Source: Anaerolineales bacterium (GTDB lineage Bacteria; Chloroflexota; Anaerolineae; Anaerolineales; E44-bin32). From it: 31,007 nt of DNA. Positions 15,835-23,761 of the stretch are shown here, in pieces; positions within the stretch are counted from its first letter, which is position 1; the number at the start of each line of letters is the position of its first letter. The stretch spans positions 1-31,007 of the forward strand of contig DAOUTT010000001.1 in the NCBI GenBank assembly GCA_030668545.1. Direction: 5' to 3'. The notes beneath the pieces are model-generated. The model was not told where the DNA came from and ran no database searches. It saw only the letters and a list, made by a program, of their open reading frames with translations. The translations under genes and the position numbers were made by a program.

Positions 15835-16652
15835 TCCTGCCGTTTTTTCTTCTTGGGGATCACTCGAGTTCGTTGGTCACCGGAAGGGCGCGGTGGAAAT
15901 GGAGGTGAATAAGCTGGCGTTTCACCGGGCGGTCCTCCAGGGTCCTCTCCGTATACCAGCCGGTTTCCCGCCAGGTTGATTACATCTCCCGACTGTAGGA
16001 CATGATGTTTAATTGCACGCCCGTTGATCACAGTGCCTGCGGAGGAACCTAGATCAAACGCTTCAAACCGCCCTTCTCTTGCTCGAATTTGAGAATGTGT
16101 TCTAGAGATTCGCGGGTCATCGATGATGAGTTGATTGTCTAGCCGGCGGCCGATATTGATAACAGGTCGATCCAGGGGGAAGTGGCGATCCCCATTGACA
16201 ATCAAGTATGCACCCTTGGGAAGCACACCCGGATTGGTCTTGGGTTCAGTATGCATAGCCTGTGTGAACTCAAGCGGGCTGGTGCTGTGCCAGGCGACAA
16301 CCCTCACCTCTTTCGGGCCTAAAGTAGGATCGACTGCGATTGTCACAATCGGTTCACGAAAGACCAGGTAATCACAATCGCGCGCAACTTGTAGAAGCCC
16401 TTGCGAGAAACCTTCCTGCAGGTGTGGCGCTTGATCTAGAATTGCCTGCGCATCATCAGGGTTTAGCGTGAGCGCGTATTGATCAGGGACGAAGGGTTTG
16501 CCATCCTCCGTCCTGCGAATACCCTCATCCATCGCCCGTGAGAGTTGGGCAGCGACCAGAGCAGGTGAAAACTGAACCCCGAGCAATTTGCTCAGGGCGC
16601 CCTCGACGAATCTCTCAATTTGTGACTCGATATGGTCGATTGGATTAGCCAC
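15831..16652 (-). CDS. DUF3662/FHA domain protein (FhaA-like), second copy
   Basis: 273 residues. The N-terminal DUF3662 (FhaA N-terminal) domain starts DHIESQIERFVEGALSKLLG and includes the hallmark FVPDQYALTLNPDD. The C-terminal FHA domain (about 165-245) has INIGRRLDN, DDPRISRTHSQIR, DLGSSAGTVING and a GDVINLAG turn; the Asn normally found in the S-x-N-G loop is Ala here. A Pro-rich, then Lys/Arg-rich tail ends in KKKKRQE. There is no membrane segment. FhaA in mycobacteria binds phosphorylated MviN/MurJ pseudokinase and restrains peptidoglycan synthesis. Paralogous to the gene just upstream; coupled to the FhaB-like gene downstream. Confidence 0.9.
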   Translation of the reverse strand: MANPIDHIESQIERFVEGALSKLLGVQFSPALVAAQLSRAMDEGIRRTEDGKPFVPDQYALTLNPDDAQAILDQAPHLQEGFSQGLLQVARDCDYLVFREPIVTIAVDPTLGPKEVRVVAWHSTSPLEFTQAMHTEPKTNPGVLPKGAYLIVNGDRHFPLDRPVINIGRRLDNQLIIDDPRISRTHSQIRAREGRFEAFDLGSSAGTVINGRAIKHHVLQSGDVINLAGNRLVYGEDPGGPPGETPAYSPPFPPRPSGDQRTRVIPKKKKRQE

Positions 16653-16722
16653 GTTAGCTGAGTCTCTTAACTGGAAAATTTACCATTCTGCGTGCAATCA
16701 TAGCACAAATAATAGCTGCGAT

Positions 16723-17577
16723 TTATTTGTTCTTGTCAGGGGGGTCAGAATCAAGTTGTCTCAATTGTGTTGTGATCCTAAAATCCAAGGGGGTTATGCG
16801 ACCATCCGTAGGCTCTACCGCAGGCACCGGTTTGTATGGCGGAGTCACTTCCGGTGGACCACCGGTATCTTCTCCATAGATCAATTCGACTTTCGCAACA
16901 TTAATTACATCTCCTGGTTGGAGCGAATGGTCCTGGACCTTAATCCCATTAACATAGGTTCCGGCTGTAGAATTGAGGTCGTGGAGGATATATTTGCCGC
17001 GGCTGGCTAACAACCGTAAATGTTGCCTTGAAACTCGAGGATCATCGATTACCAGATCATTGTCCAACCGACGACCAATTTTGATCAACGCGGTTGATAG
17101 CGGGAAATGCCGTCTGCCTTCGACGACGAGAAAAGCGCCTGCTGGGGGTCTGTCGGTATCATACTCCTCGATCGGCGTGATCTCGCCTTGAATATCCAGT
17201 GGATTACTACTGTGCCAACCAATGACGCGAACCCCATCTTGAGGGAGTGTGGGGTCTGTTGAAAGCGTGAAATGGACTTCTCTTGCAAAGAGAAAATCTG
17301 CATCTTGCAGAGCTTGCCTAAAATCCCGGGATATTTCCATTTGCAGATCATCGGGCAATTGACCGATTTGTCTTAAGCCTTCCGGGTTAACGCTTAATGT
17401 GAATTGATCAGGGGCATATTCACGCCCATTAGAATCAACGCGCGCCGCCCCAATCGTCTCTTTTGCGAATAGGTGAGCAAACTCTTCCATAGGGAGATCT
17501 CTAATATCGAGATTCCCTAAGGATTTCTTAAGCGCTTTCTCTATCGCTTTTTGAATCTGAATTAATCGATCGTCCAT
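16723..17577 (-). CDS. DUF3662/FHA domain protein (FhaA-like), first copy
   Basis: 284 residues with the same architecture as its downstream paralogue: DUF3662 (IQIQKAIEKALKKSLG, YAPDQFTLSVNPEGLRQ, DGVRVIGWHSSNPLDIQGE) and then FHA (IKIGRRLDNDLVIDDPRVSRQH, HDLNSTAGTYVNG, GDVINVAKVELIYGED). The Ser/His of the phosphothreonine-binding loop (VSRQH) are present. It is the first gene of the FHA-FHA-FHA-mtnP-RodA/PbpA run, separated from the second by 70 bp. TATAAT lies so close to the ATG at 17577 that the transcript is predicted to be leaderless or nearly so. It is divergent from the archease-rtcB pair. Confidence 0.9.
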   Translation of the reverse strand: MDDRLIQIQKAIEKALKKSLGNLDIRDLPMEEFAHLFAKETIGAARVDSNGREYAPDQFTLSVNPEGLRQIGQLPDDLQMEISRDFRQALQDADFLFAREVHFTLSTDPTLPQDGVRVIGWHSSNPLDIQGEITPIEEYDTDRPPAGAFLVVEGRRHFPLSTALIKIGRRLDNDLVIDDPRVSRQHLRLLASRGKYILHDLNSTAGTYVNGIKVQDHSLQPGDVINVAKVELIYGEDTGGPPEVTPPYKPVPAVEPTDGRITPLDFRITTQLRQLDSDPPDKNK

Positions 17578-17584
17578 TCCTATG

Positions 17585-17612
17585 ATTATACCTATCCTCC
17601 GTTCTTCGTTAA
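17585..17612 (-). promoter_or_regulatory. Promoter for the FHA/RodA-PbpA cluster
   Basis: On the minus strand TTAACG (17607-17612) and a perfect TATAAT (17585-17590) are 16 bp apart. Transcription would start at about 17578, one base before the ATG at 17577, implying a leaderless message. Confidence 0.6.
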
Positions 17613-17635
17613 AAGGGCAATTCGTACTATATACT
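17607..17635 (+). promoter_or_regulatory. Promoter for archease-rtcB
   Basis: TATACT at 17630-17635 is a good -10 element. The -35 is poor (CGTTAA at 17607-17612 for a 17-bp spacer) and overlaps that of the divergent promoter. The predicted start, about 17642, coincides with GTG 17642/ATG 17645, so this transcript may also be leaderless. Confidence 0.45.
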
Positions 17636-17644
17636 AGAGGTGTG

Positions 17645-18052
17645 ATGCAGCCCGCATTCGAAGAGATCGAACATACTGCCGATTGGGCATTGCGCGTTCA
17701 CGGTCAAAATTTAACCGATTTATTCCGCAATGCCGCCCTTGGCATGCTTTCAATGCTAGACATTGAACCTGTACCTGGAAAGACGGAAAAGCGTGTTTTC
17801 GAACTAAAGGCGGAAGACACCGAGACGTTGCTGGTTTCCTGGCTGGAAGAGCTGCTCTACCCGCTCGAGGTTGAGAATGCTGCAGTTGTCGATTTCCAGG
17901 TTGAAGTGCTGGAAAAAGTACTACTAAAGGCAACGATCGAGTTGAAGAAAATCGCATCGATTAAGAAAGAGATTAAGGCCGTCACCTTTAACGAACTTGA
18001 TATTCGTACCGTGGATTCCGGCTATGAGACGATTATCGTCTTTGATGTTTAG
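17645..18052 (+). CDS. Archease (RtcB cofactor)
   Basis: 135 residues from the ATG at 17645; longer readings would run into the divergent promoter. The family signature FEEIEHTADWALRVHG is at the N-terminus, with FRNAALGML, LLVSWLEELLY and AVTFNELDI following, and the protein ends in the conserved acidic VFDV tail. Archease speeds guanylylation of the ligase RtcB and allows multiple turnover. Its gene directly precedes rtcB with an 18-nt gap, the expected partnership. An AGAGG at 17636-17640 could serve as Shine-Dalgarno only if transcription starts further upstream than the -10 element suggests. Confidence 0.93.
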   Translation: MQPAFEEIEHTADWALRVHGQNLTDLFRNAALGMLSMLDIEPVPGKTEKRVFELKAEDTETLLVSWLEELLYPLEVENAAVVDFQVEVLEKVLLKATIELKKIASIKKEIKAVTFNELDIRTVDSGYETIIVFDV

Positions 18053-18070
18053 GCTTAGGAGATGGTGATA

Positions 18071-19522
18071 ATGGTAGAGAAAAAAGATCTAATAAAAATC
18101 ACGGATGTCACCTGGGAAATCCCCACCTCTTATCGAGAGGATATGCGCGTTCCAGTGCGGATATTCGCGGATGAAACTTTGATCGATGCCGCATTAGGCG
18201 ACAAATCCTTCGATCAGGCTGTTAACACCACGACACTCCCGGGGCTTGTGAGTCCTGTCGTCGTTATGCCGGACGTTCACCAGGGTTACGGTTTTCCAAT
18301 TGGTGGCGTTGCCGCGAGCAGGTATCCGAATGGCATCATCTCCCCGGGCGCGATCGGTTACGACATCAATTGCGGAGTGAGGCTGCTCGCGAGCGGAATT
18401 TCACTTGAAGATGTACGGGGAGAACTCCCCGATCTCGCTTCAGCGCTCGATGCTAATTGCCCAAGCGGGGTCGGCGTCGGTGGAAGTGTGCGGCTCACAA
18501 CCAAGGAGTTGGATAAAGTATGCCGACAGGGTAGTACCTGGGCGTTGAAAAACAATTACGCCCGCAGGGATGATCTCGAGCGAACAGAAGAGCAAGGTCA
18601 GATTCACGGCGCCGATCCTTCCAGTATTAGCTCTCGCGCTAAACAGCGCGGCAAGGGCCAACTCGGGACACTAGGAGCAGGCAATCACTTCATCGAGATC
18701 GATGTCGTTGAAGAGATCTTCCATGAAGCAGCCGCGGACGCTATGGGGCTGGCGGAGGGGTTGCTAACCGTCCAGATTCACTGCGGCTCGCGAGGGTTTG
18801 GACACCAGATCTGCTCCGATTATGTCCGCGAATTTCAGAGCGCTGTAAAGCGCTATGGGATCAAATTGCCTGACCGCGAACTGGTCTGCGCGCCTCTGAA
18901 TTCTCCGGAGGGTAAACGATACAAGGCGGCGATGGCGTGCGCAGCAAACTACGCCTTTTGCAATCGACAAGTACTGTCGCATCATGTCCGCCGTTCTTTC
19001 GAGCAAGTGCTCGCCGGCAGAGTGCCAGATTGGGACCTTCACCAGGTATACGACATTGCTCATAATATGGGGAAAACCGAAACCCATATCGTCGATGGTG
19101 AAAAAGTGCGTGTTTGTGTGCACCGCAAAGGGGCAACTCGTGCTTTCGGTCCCGGATTCGAGGGGCTGCCAGAAGTCTACAAACCCTTCGGTCAGCCTGT
19201 CCTGGTCCCCGGCAGCATGGGTACTGCATCCTGGGTTCTCCTGGGAACAGAGGAGAGCATGACAAAATCGTTTGGGTCGTCATGCCATGGCGCTGGACGA
19301 GTGATGAGCCGCAGGCAAGCGAAGCGGGAAGTTAGGGGCCAAGACCTGCGACAAGAACTTGAGGCACAGGGCATCATCATCCACGCGGGCTCCATGCCCG
19401 GTTTGGCAGAAGAAGCGCCAAAAGCATATAAGGACGTGGATGCTGTAGTCGATGTTGTCGTTCGGGCAGGTATCGCCGCCAAGGTCGCTCGCCTTCGACC
19501 CGTCGTGGTGATCAAAGGGTGA
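18071..19522 (+). CDS. rtcB: tRNA-splicing/RNA repair ligase RtcB
   Basis: Mn- and GTP-dependent ligase joining 2',3'-cyclic- or 3'-phosphate ends to 5'-OH ends, used in RNA repair. The 483-residue protein has the full motif set: PDVHQGYGFPIGG, GYDINCGVRLL, GTLGAGNHFIEI, QIHCGSRGFGHQ, AHNMGKTE, HRKGATRAFGPG, PGSMGTASWVL, and SCHGAGRVMSRRQA, whose His406 is the residue expected to be guanylylated. ATG 18071 was chosen because TAGGAG (18056-18061) lies 9 nt upstream; the ATG at 18062 would touch that site. Co-transcribed with archease and closed by a strong terminator. No RtcR regulator or RNA 3'-phosphate cyclase is visible. Confidence 0.97.
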   Translation: MVEKKDLIKITDVTWEIPTSYREDMRVPVRIFADETLIDAALGDKSFDQAVNTTTLPGLVSPVVVMPDVHQGYGFPIGGVAASRYPNGIISPGAIGYDINCGVRLLASGISLEDVRGELPDLASALDANCPSGVGVGGSVRLTTKELDKVCRQGSTWALKNNYARRDDLERTEEQGQIHGADPSSISSRAKQRGKGQLGTLGAGNHFIEIDVVEEIFHEAAADAMGLAEGLLTVQIHCGSRGFGHQICSDYVREFQSAVKRYGIKLPDRELVCAPLNSPEGKRYKAAMACAANYAFCNRQVLSHHVRRSFEQVLAGRVPDWDLHQVYDIAHNMGKTETHIVDGEKVRVCVHRKGATRAFGPGFEGLPEVYKPFGQPVLVPGSMGTASWVLLGTEESMTKSFGSSCHGAGRVMSRRQAKREVRGQDLRQELEAQGIIIHAGSMPGLAEEAPKAYKDVDAVVDVVVRAGIAAKVARLRPVVVIKG

Positions 19523-19550
19523 GAATATAATTAACCTCTTCGTGAAAAAC

Positions 19551-19590
19551 AAAATGGGCTGTCCAAAACAAGTACGGGACAGCCCATTTT
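19551..19590. terminator. Bidirectional rho-independent terminator (rtcB/tyrS)
   Basis: A perfect 14-bp stem, AAAATGGGCTGTCC (19551-19564) with GGACAGCCCATTTT (19577-19590), and a 12-nt loop between convergent genes. The plus strand ends in TTTT; the minus strand continues GTTTTT. Confidence 0.92.
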
Positions 19591-19605
19591 CGTAACCCAC
19601 TCTGG

Positions 19606-20838
19606 TTATTCTGGCATAAGTCTCAGGAAACGGCGTTTCCCAACCTTCAGGATTACAGGCTGTTTTACATCGAGAGCCATGTTCGCATCCTCGAGCACTT
19701 CTCCATCCAGTCGGACACCACTTTGCTTGATCAAACGTCTGGCTTCGCTTTTGCTGCTCACTAATCCAGAATCCACCATCACATCGACAATGGTTCCTGC
19801 AGACAAGACGCTGTACTCCGGCATCTCCTTGGGATCCTCGTGCTCCTGGAAAACTCGGCGAAAAGCCGCTTCGGCAGGCTCAACTTCTTCTTCGCCCTGG
19901 TAGATCGCTACGATCTCGCGTGCCAGGCGCATTTTCACATCGCGTGGATGCAGCTTACTTTCGTCCAATCCCCGCTCGATCTCGGCGATTTCATCCGGAT
20001 TCAAGCGCGTCACCAAACGGAAATAATCCATCATCGCCGAATCTGGAAGCGACATCACTTTTCCATACATCTCCTCGGGGGTTTCATCGATTCCGATGTA
20101 ATTCCCCGTGCTCTTCGCCATTCGCATATGCCCATCTGTCCCTACGAGTACAGGCGTGGTTAATGCGACTTGAGGGTGCAATCCCATGGCCTCCTGCAGT
20201 TTTCGGCCAGCAAGCAAATTGAAGAGCTGCTCGGTTCCACCAAGTTGAACATCTGCCTTCAGCATTGTTGCGTCATATCCCTGAAGCACGCCGTAGAAAA
20301 ACTCGTGCAGCCAGATCGGGTCACCCTTTTCAAAACGTTTAGAGAAATTATCACGCACCAGGAATTGCTGAACCGTGAAAAGACTCGCCATCTCGATGAT
20401 CTGCTCCATGGAAAGTTCTGAAAGCCATTCATGGTTGTACCGGACTTCAGTTTTCTCAGAATCAAGGATTTTAAAAGCCTGATCCGTATAGGTCTTCGCG
20501 TTTTCCATGACTTGATCATGGCTCAGACGCGGGCGCGCTTTGTCTTTGTCCGAAGGATCGCCTACCAGTGCAGTAAAGGTTCCTATGACAAATATTGCTT
20601 GATGACCGAGATCTTGAAATTGCTTGAGCTTCCTCATGGTCACGGTATGACCGAGGTGAAGATCCGGCGACGTTGGGTCGTATCCGCAATAGACGCGAAT
20701 CGGCTCCCCATTCTCTGCAGAATGGATCAGCTTCTCTTTGAGCTCTGCTTGCATCGCCTCTTTTAACTTCTCGTCCCCCATTTCGACACCTTGCATCAAG
20801 ATGGCGATTTGTTCTTCGATCGGTTTGCTCTGAGACAT
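19606..20838 (-). CDS. tyrS: Tyrosyl-tRNA synthetase
   Basis: Class I synthetase that charges tRNA-Tyr. The 410-residue protein has the Rossmann core with YCGYDPTSPDLHLGH (HxGH motif), IGTFTALVGDPS, and the specificity region VLQGYDATMLKADVQLGGTEQLFN. A C-terminal S4 RNA-binding domain follows (SSKSEARRLIKQSGVRLDGEVL). The second signature motif reads RMAKS in MRMAKSTGNYIG rather than KMSKS, as noted for divergence. The ATG at 20838 has AGGAG (20847-20851) 8 nt upstream. It is convergent with rtcB, sharing a bidirectional terminator, and is preceded by a 239-bp structured intergenic region with no T-box motif. Confidence 0.96.
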   Translation of the reverse strand: MSQSKPIEEQIAILMQGVEMGDEKLKEAMQAELKEKLIHSAENGEPIRVYCGYDPTSPDLHLGHTVTMRKLKQFQDLGHQAIFVIGTFTALVGDPSDKDKARPRLSHDQVMENAKTYTDQAFKILDSEKTEVRYNHEWLSELSMEQIIEMASLFTVQQFLVRDNFSKRFEKGDPIWLHEFFYGVLQGYDATMLKADVQLGGTEQLFNLLAGRKLQEAMGLHPQVALTTPVLVGTDGHMRMAKSTGNYIGIDETPEEMYGKVMSLPDSAMMDYFRLVTRLNPDEIAEIERGLDESKLHPRDVKMRLAREIVAIYQGEEEVEPAEAAFRRVFQEHEDPKEMPEYSVLSAGTIVDVMVDSGLVSSKSEARRLIKQSGVRLDGEVLEDANMALDVKQPVILKVGKRRFLRLMPE

Positions 20839-20856
20839 TCAGTCTGCTCCTATTAA

Positions 20857-20886
20857 TCTATAGGGTTCTAGGTAATAATAGATCAA
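20857..20886 (-). promoter_or_regulatory. Candidate tyrS promoter
   Basis: TTGATC (20881-20886) and TATAGA (20857-20862) lie 18 bp apart on the minus strand, placing the transcript start close to the Shine-Dalgarno. The -35 overlaps the foot of a GC-rich hairpin. Confidence 0.35.
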
Positions 20887-21051
20887 GCGCGGGCCGCATG
20901 CGCCCACGCTTGGTTAGCTAGCTTGTACTCCTCATAATTGAGGATCTCAGCCCGGGAACATACAGCCGAACGTGCATAGGGGGCGGTCAACGCCCCAGTG
21001 ATAGATGTAGCTGCATCGTCCCTTTAATCCATTCTTTCGCATGACGATGCA
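20884..21051 (-). ncRNA. Candidate structured RNA or leader upstream of tyrS
   Basis: Four inverted repeats fill the 239-bp gap. TGCATCGTC/GACGATGCA (21043-21051 with 21012-21020) is a 9-bp stem. GGGGCG/CGCCCC (20980-20985 with 20991-20996) is a tight hairpin. CCTCA/TGAGG forms a small one. CAAGCGTGGGC/GCCCGCGCTTG (20902-20912 with 20884-20894) is an 11-bp stem with one G-U, followed by a weak ATCTATTATT tract. An alternative long hairpin, with ATGCAGC pairing GCTGTAT and GGGA pairing TCCC around a large bubble, would use the same bases as the first stem. TATGAT (21052-21057) could start the RNA at its 5' stem. It could be a small RNA, a tyrS leader, or a chance structure. Confidence 0.3.
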
Positions 21052-21077
21052 ATCATAACATATGCCGGAGCCAGCAT

Positions 21078-21641
21078 TCACTGTGACTGTTCGGATCCCT
21101 TCCGCCGGCAAACCCACACATCGCCTTCGAGCTCAGGCTCAAGGAGATCCACTTGCCCGGTGATCATCGCCGCCAGCTGATCCCCGCTTTCGATCCCCGT
21201 CTTTTCCTCTCGTCCAAATGGTCCTCTGATGCTCGTCGGTGTTTGAAAAGTGAAGACGCTCTGGTCGCCAACGACCATCACATACCAACCCGCTCCTCTC
21301 CTTGTTAACCGAAGAGAGTCGATCTCCCCCCACATCATCTCCAACCTGCGCAAAGGCGTCTGATAGACAAGACCACTTTCTGATACGGTAATTTTCGTAT
21401 TCCGTTCCATCGAATTGGAGAAGGAGCTAGCCAATGCGGCAAGCAGAAAGAGGGTGGTAAAGATGAGGGCAACCAAAGAGATCGTACCTAAGCGTGCCAA
21501 TAGCACAGCGTCCAGAATCCCCAAGGAAAGCACCAAGAGCCAGACGATCCGTTCCCCGGATCGATTGAGCGTAATCAAACGGTAGGATTTCTTTGTGTTG
21601 AAATCGGAAAATGCCTTCAAGAAGTCTGGACGTTCTTTCAC
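21078..21641 (-). CDS. Two-transmembrane protein with PH-like cytoplasmic domain, unknown function
   Basis: 187 residues starting with GTG at 21641, which has a good GAGGAG site six bases upstream. After a basic N-terminus, two hydrophobic helices (about 32-50 and 54-72) form a hairpin. The rest resembles the bacterial PH-like domain of YdbS/YdbT-type membrane proteins: TKITVSESGLVYQTPLRRLEMMWGEIDSLRLTR and a GWYVMVVGDQSVFTF strand pair. The protein ends in a hydrophilic tail. No catalytic motif is seen and no function can be assigned. It lies downstream of the EamA gene with an 86-bp gap, so it may or may not share its transcript. Confidence 0.75.
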   Translation of the reverse strand: MKERPDFLKAFSDFNTKKSYRLITLNRSGERIVWLLVLSLGILDAVLLARLGTISLVALIFTTLFLLAALASSFSNSMERNTKITVSESGLVYQTPLRRLEMMWGEIDSLRLTRRGAGWYVMVVGDQSVFTFQTPTSIRGPFGREEKTGIESGDQLAAMITGQVDLLEPELEGDVWVCRRKGSEQSQ

Positions 21642-21727
21642 CTCAAGCTCCTCGCTTACAGATCCTCATTTGCCATCCAGAAAAACCCCGATCTTTTTCT
21701 CACTCCTTGAGTTGAATGAGGGTCCGT

Positions 21728-22627
21728 TCACAAGGGTCTCTCGCGAATCACCCGCTTGGAAATGCGTTCACCCGCAAGGCCAACAAGCAATACTCCAGCC
21801 AGTGTAACCAACATCCCAGCCCACGCTCGCCGGGGTATCGTCTCCCCGATCAACCAGGGAGAGATGAGCGCGGTCCCAATGGGCATCAAGTTTAGGGTGA
21901 TGCTCATTTCAAAGGCTTTCAGCTTCTGGCGGGCGTGATTCCAGATTAAAAACGCAAGCATGGAGCTGGGCACAATTAGCCAGAGCATTATTCCCCAAGT
22001 CGACCTTGGTGGAAATGCTTGCACAGGTGAAATGAAGAGTATGGCAAATCCGCCAATACCCATCGGCAAGGCGGCAAGGGTTAGAGAGTCAACCTTCTTT
22101 TCCCGAGCAATCGAACGGCCTATCAAGCCGTTGATCGTGTACGCGAGAACGCCTATGAGCGTTAGCGCGATCGAGTAGAAATCATCGAGATCAACACTCA
22201 TTCCAAAAAATACCAACCCTCCTGCGAGGGCAATGACAAGCCCCAGCCATTGAAGTGAGGCAGGTCTTTCTTTAAGGAAGGCTGCTCCTAGAAGAACCGT
22301 GAGTATGGGAATACCATTGAGCAAGAATGCAGATGTAGTCGCGTCTAATTTCTCCAATCCCTTGAACATCGCTAGGCTCCCAATGGCAAAACCAGCGAAT
22401 CCCATAATACACAGGCGGAGCCAATCTTGTGTATTTAGAACTCGCAGATTCCCTCGAGAAAAGAAAAACAGCAGTGGCAGGAAGAGAAGAAAAGCACTGA
22501 TATATCTGAGGCTGGCAATATCAAATGGTGAGAGATCCTCAAGGAGGATTTTTATTAAAGGGGGAGATATCGACCAGATGAGAACTACAGTTAACGCTTC
22601 CACATAAGGAAATGACCGTCTAAGCAC
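21728..22627 (-). CDS. EamA/DMT family transporter
   Basis: About 300 residues with some ten hydrophobic helices in two EamA repeats: SPPLIKILLEDLSPFDIASLRYISA and LLNGIPILTVLLGAAFLKERPASLQWLG in the first, LAYTINGLIGRSIAREKKVD and LMPIGTALISPWLIGETIPRRAW in the second. DMT-superfamily EamA proteins export or import small metabolites such as amino acids or nucleobases; the substrate cannot be read from sequence. GTG at 22627 was taken as start because AAGGAG lies about 10 nt upstream; ATG 22651 is possible but lacks a site. Either start overlaps the end of the threonine aldolase gene, so the two are probably co-translated and the transporter may handle an amino acid. Confidence 0.9.
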   Translation of the reverse strand: MLRRSFPYVEALTVVLIWSISPPLIKILLEDLSPFDIASLRYISAFLLFLPLLFFFSRGNLRVLNTQDWLRLCIMGFAGFAIGSLAMFKGLEKLDATTSAFLLNGIPILTVLLGAAFLKERPASLQWLGLVIALAGGLVFFGMSVDLDDFYSIALTLIGVLAYTINGLIGRSIAREKKVDSLTLAALPMGIGGFAILFISPVQAFPPRSTWGIMLWLIVPSSMLAFLIWNHARQKLKAFEMSITLNLMPIGTALISPWLIGETIPRRAWAGMLVTLAGVLLVGLAGERISKRVIRERPL

Positions 22628-23663
22628 GAAGGAACAGCTCCTTAAAAGCATCCGTTACTTTAGCCAACGCCTCATCGTCAACCCAATAATGTATAACCAG
22701 CCGCATCTGGCCAGCCGGCGTTGCGTTGATTCTTATGCCCCTATCGGCAAACCGACGCACTAAATCCTCTCCCGAAATTGGCGCTCCATCATCGAGTTTC
22801 AGGAAAATCATATTTGTCGCCGGTGTTTCATAATCCAAGGATATTCCTGGGAGCTCAACAAGAGTTTCTGCAAGCAGGCGGGCTTTGTTGTGATCTTCCC
22901 TCAGCCGGTCCACCATACTCTCAAGAGCCACGACCCCCGCCGCTGCGAGCACGCCCGCTTGCCGCATTCCCCCACCCAACATTTTCCGCGCACGGTGAGT
23001 TTTTTGAATAAAGGCTTTTTCTCCGCAGATGACCGATCCCGCCGGAGCGCACAAACCCTTCGAGAGACAGAACGTCACCGAATCGGCGGATGCGACCAGC
23101 TCGGCAGGGGATACATCCAGGGCAATCGCAGCGTTAAATATCCGCGCCCCATCGATATGCATGCCCAGCCCATGTTCTTTGGTAATGCGCCCCACTTCCT
23201 GTGTGTAATCTACGCTCAACACCGACCCCCCACAGCGATTGTGAGTATTTTCAAGGCAGACGAGTCGGCTAATTGGAAAATGATCGTTATCCACACGAAT
23301 GGCCGCTTCAATCTCATCGTATGGAACCATGCCATTATCCCTATTCCTGACAACGAAGGTATGGATACCACCCAGCGCTGATACGCCTCCCGCCTCATAT
23401 AGATATGTATGCGAACGATCCCCAATGATGATTTCATCGCCGCGGGCGCAGTGAGCCAGAATGGCCGCCAGGTTCCCCATCGTGCCAGACGGCACGAAGA
23501 GTGCCGCTTCCTTGCCTAGCATCTGCGCGGAAAGCTCCTGTAAATGGTTTACAGTCGGATCCTCGCCGTAAACATCGTCCCCCAGCTCGGCGTTCGCCAT
23601 TGCCTCCCGCATCTCAGGGGTTGGTTCTGTTACTGTATCAGACCGTAGATCGATCCATTCCAT
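22620..23663 (-). CDS. ltaE: Low-specificity L-threonine aldolase
   Basis: PLP-dependent fold-type I enzyme cleaving L-threonine or L-allo-threonine to glycine and acetaldehyde. Hallmarks are WIDLRSDTVTEPTPEMR, GDDVYGEDPTVN, FVPSGTMGNLAA, LENTHNRCGG, LGMHIDGARIFNAA and the PLP-binding Lys202 in FCLSKGLCAPAGS, then RKMLGGGMRQAG. About 347 residues, normal for the family. ATG 23663 is preferred because AAAGG lies 9 nt upstream; in-frame ATGs at 23672 and 23669 also exist. The stop overlaps the EamA transporter start. Confidence 0.95.
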   Translation of the reverse strand: MEWIDLRSDTVTEPTPEMREAMANAELGDDVYGEDPTVNHLQELSAQMLGKEAALFVPSGTMGNLAAILAHCARGDEIIIGDRSHTYLYEAGGVSALGGIHTFVVRNRDNGMVPYDEIEAAIRVDNDHFPISRLVCLENTHNRCGGSVLSVDYTQEVGRITKEHGLGMHIDGARIFNAAIALDVSPAELVASADSVTFCLSKGLCAPAGSVICGEKAFIQKTHRARKMLGGGMRQAGVLAAAGVVALESMVDRLREDHNKARLLAETLVELPGISLDYETPATNMIFLKLDDGAPISGEDLVRRFADRGIRINATPAGQMRLVIHYWVDDEALAKVTDAFKELFLRA

Positions 23664-23761
23664 TGCCATCATCCTTTTCAGTTGCCCGTCAGCCTGAGCC
23701 CTCTATTCCAGTGAATTCGTCAAGCTTGAAGCTCCATGTTCGATAGAACCCATGGATGTAC

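Noticed and set aside
20839..21077. T-box or tRNA gene upstream of tyrS
   Set aside because: No AGGGTGGNACC motif, no specifier-loop landmarks and no cloverleaf with a T-loop could be found.
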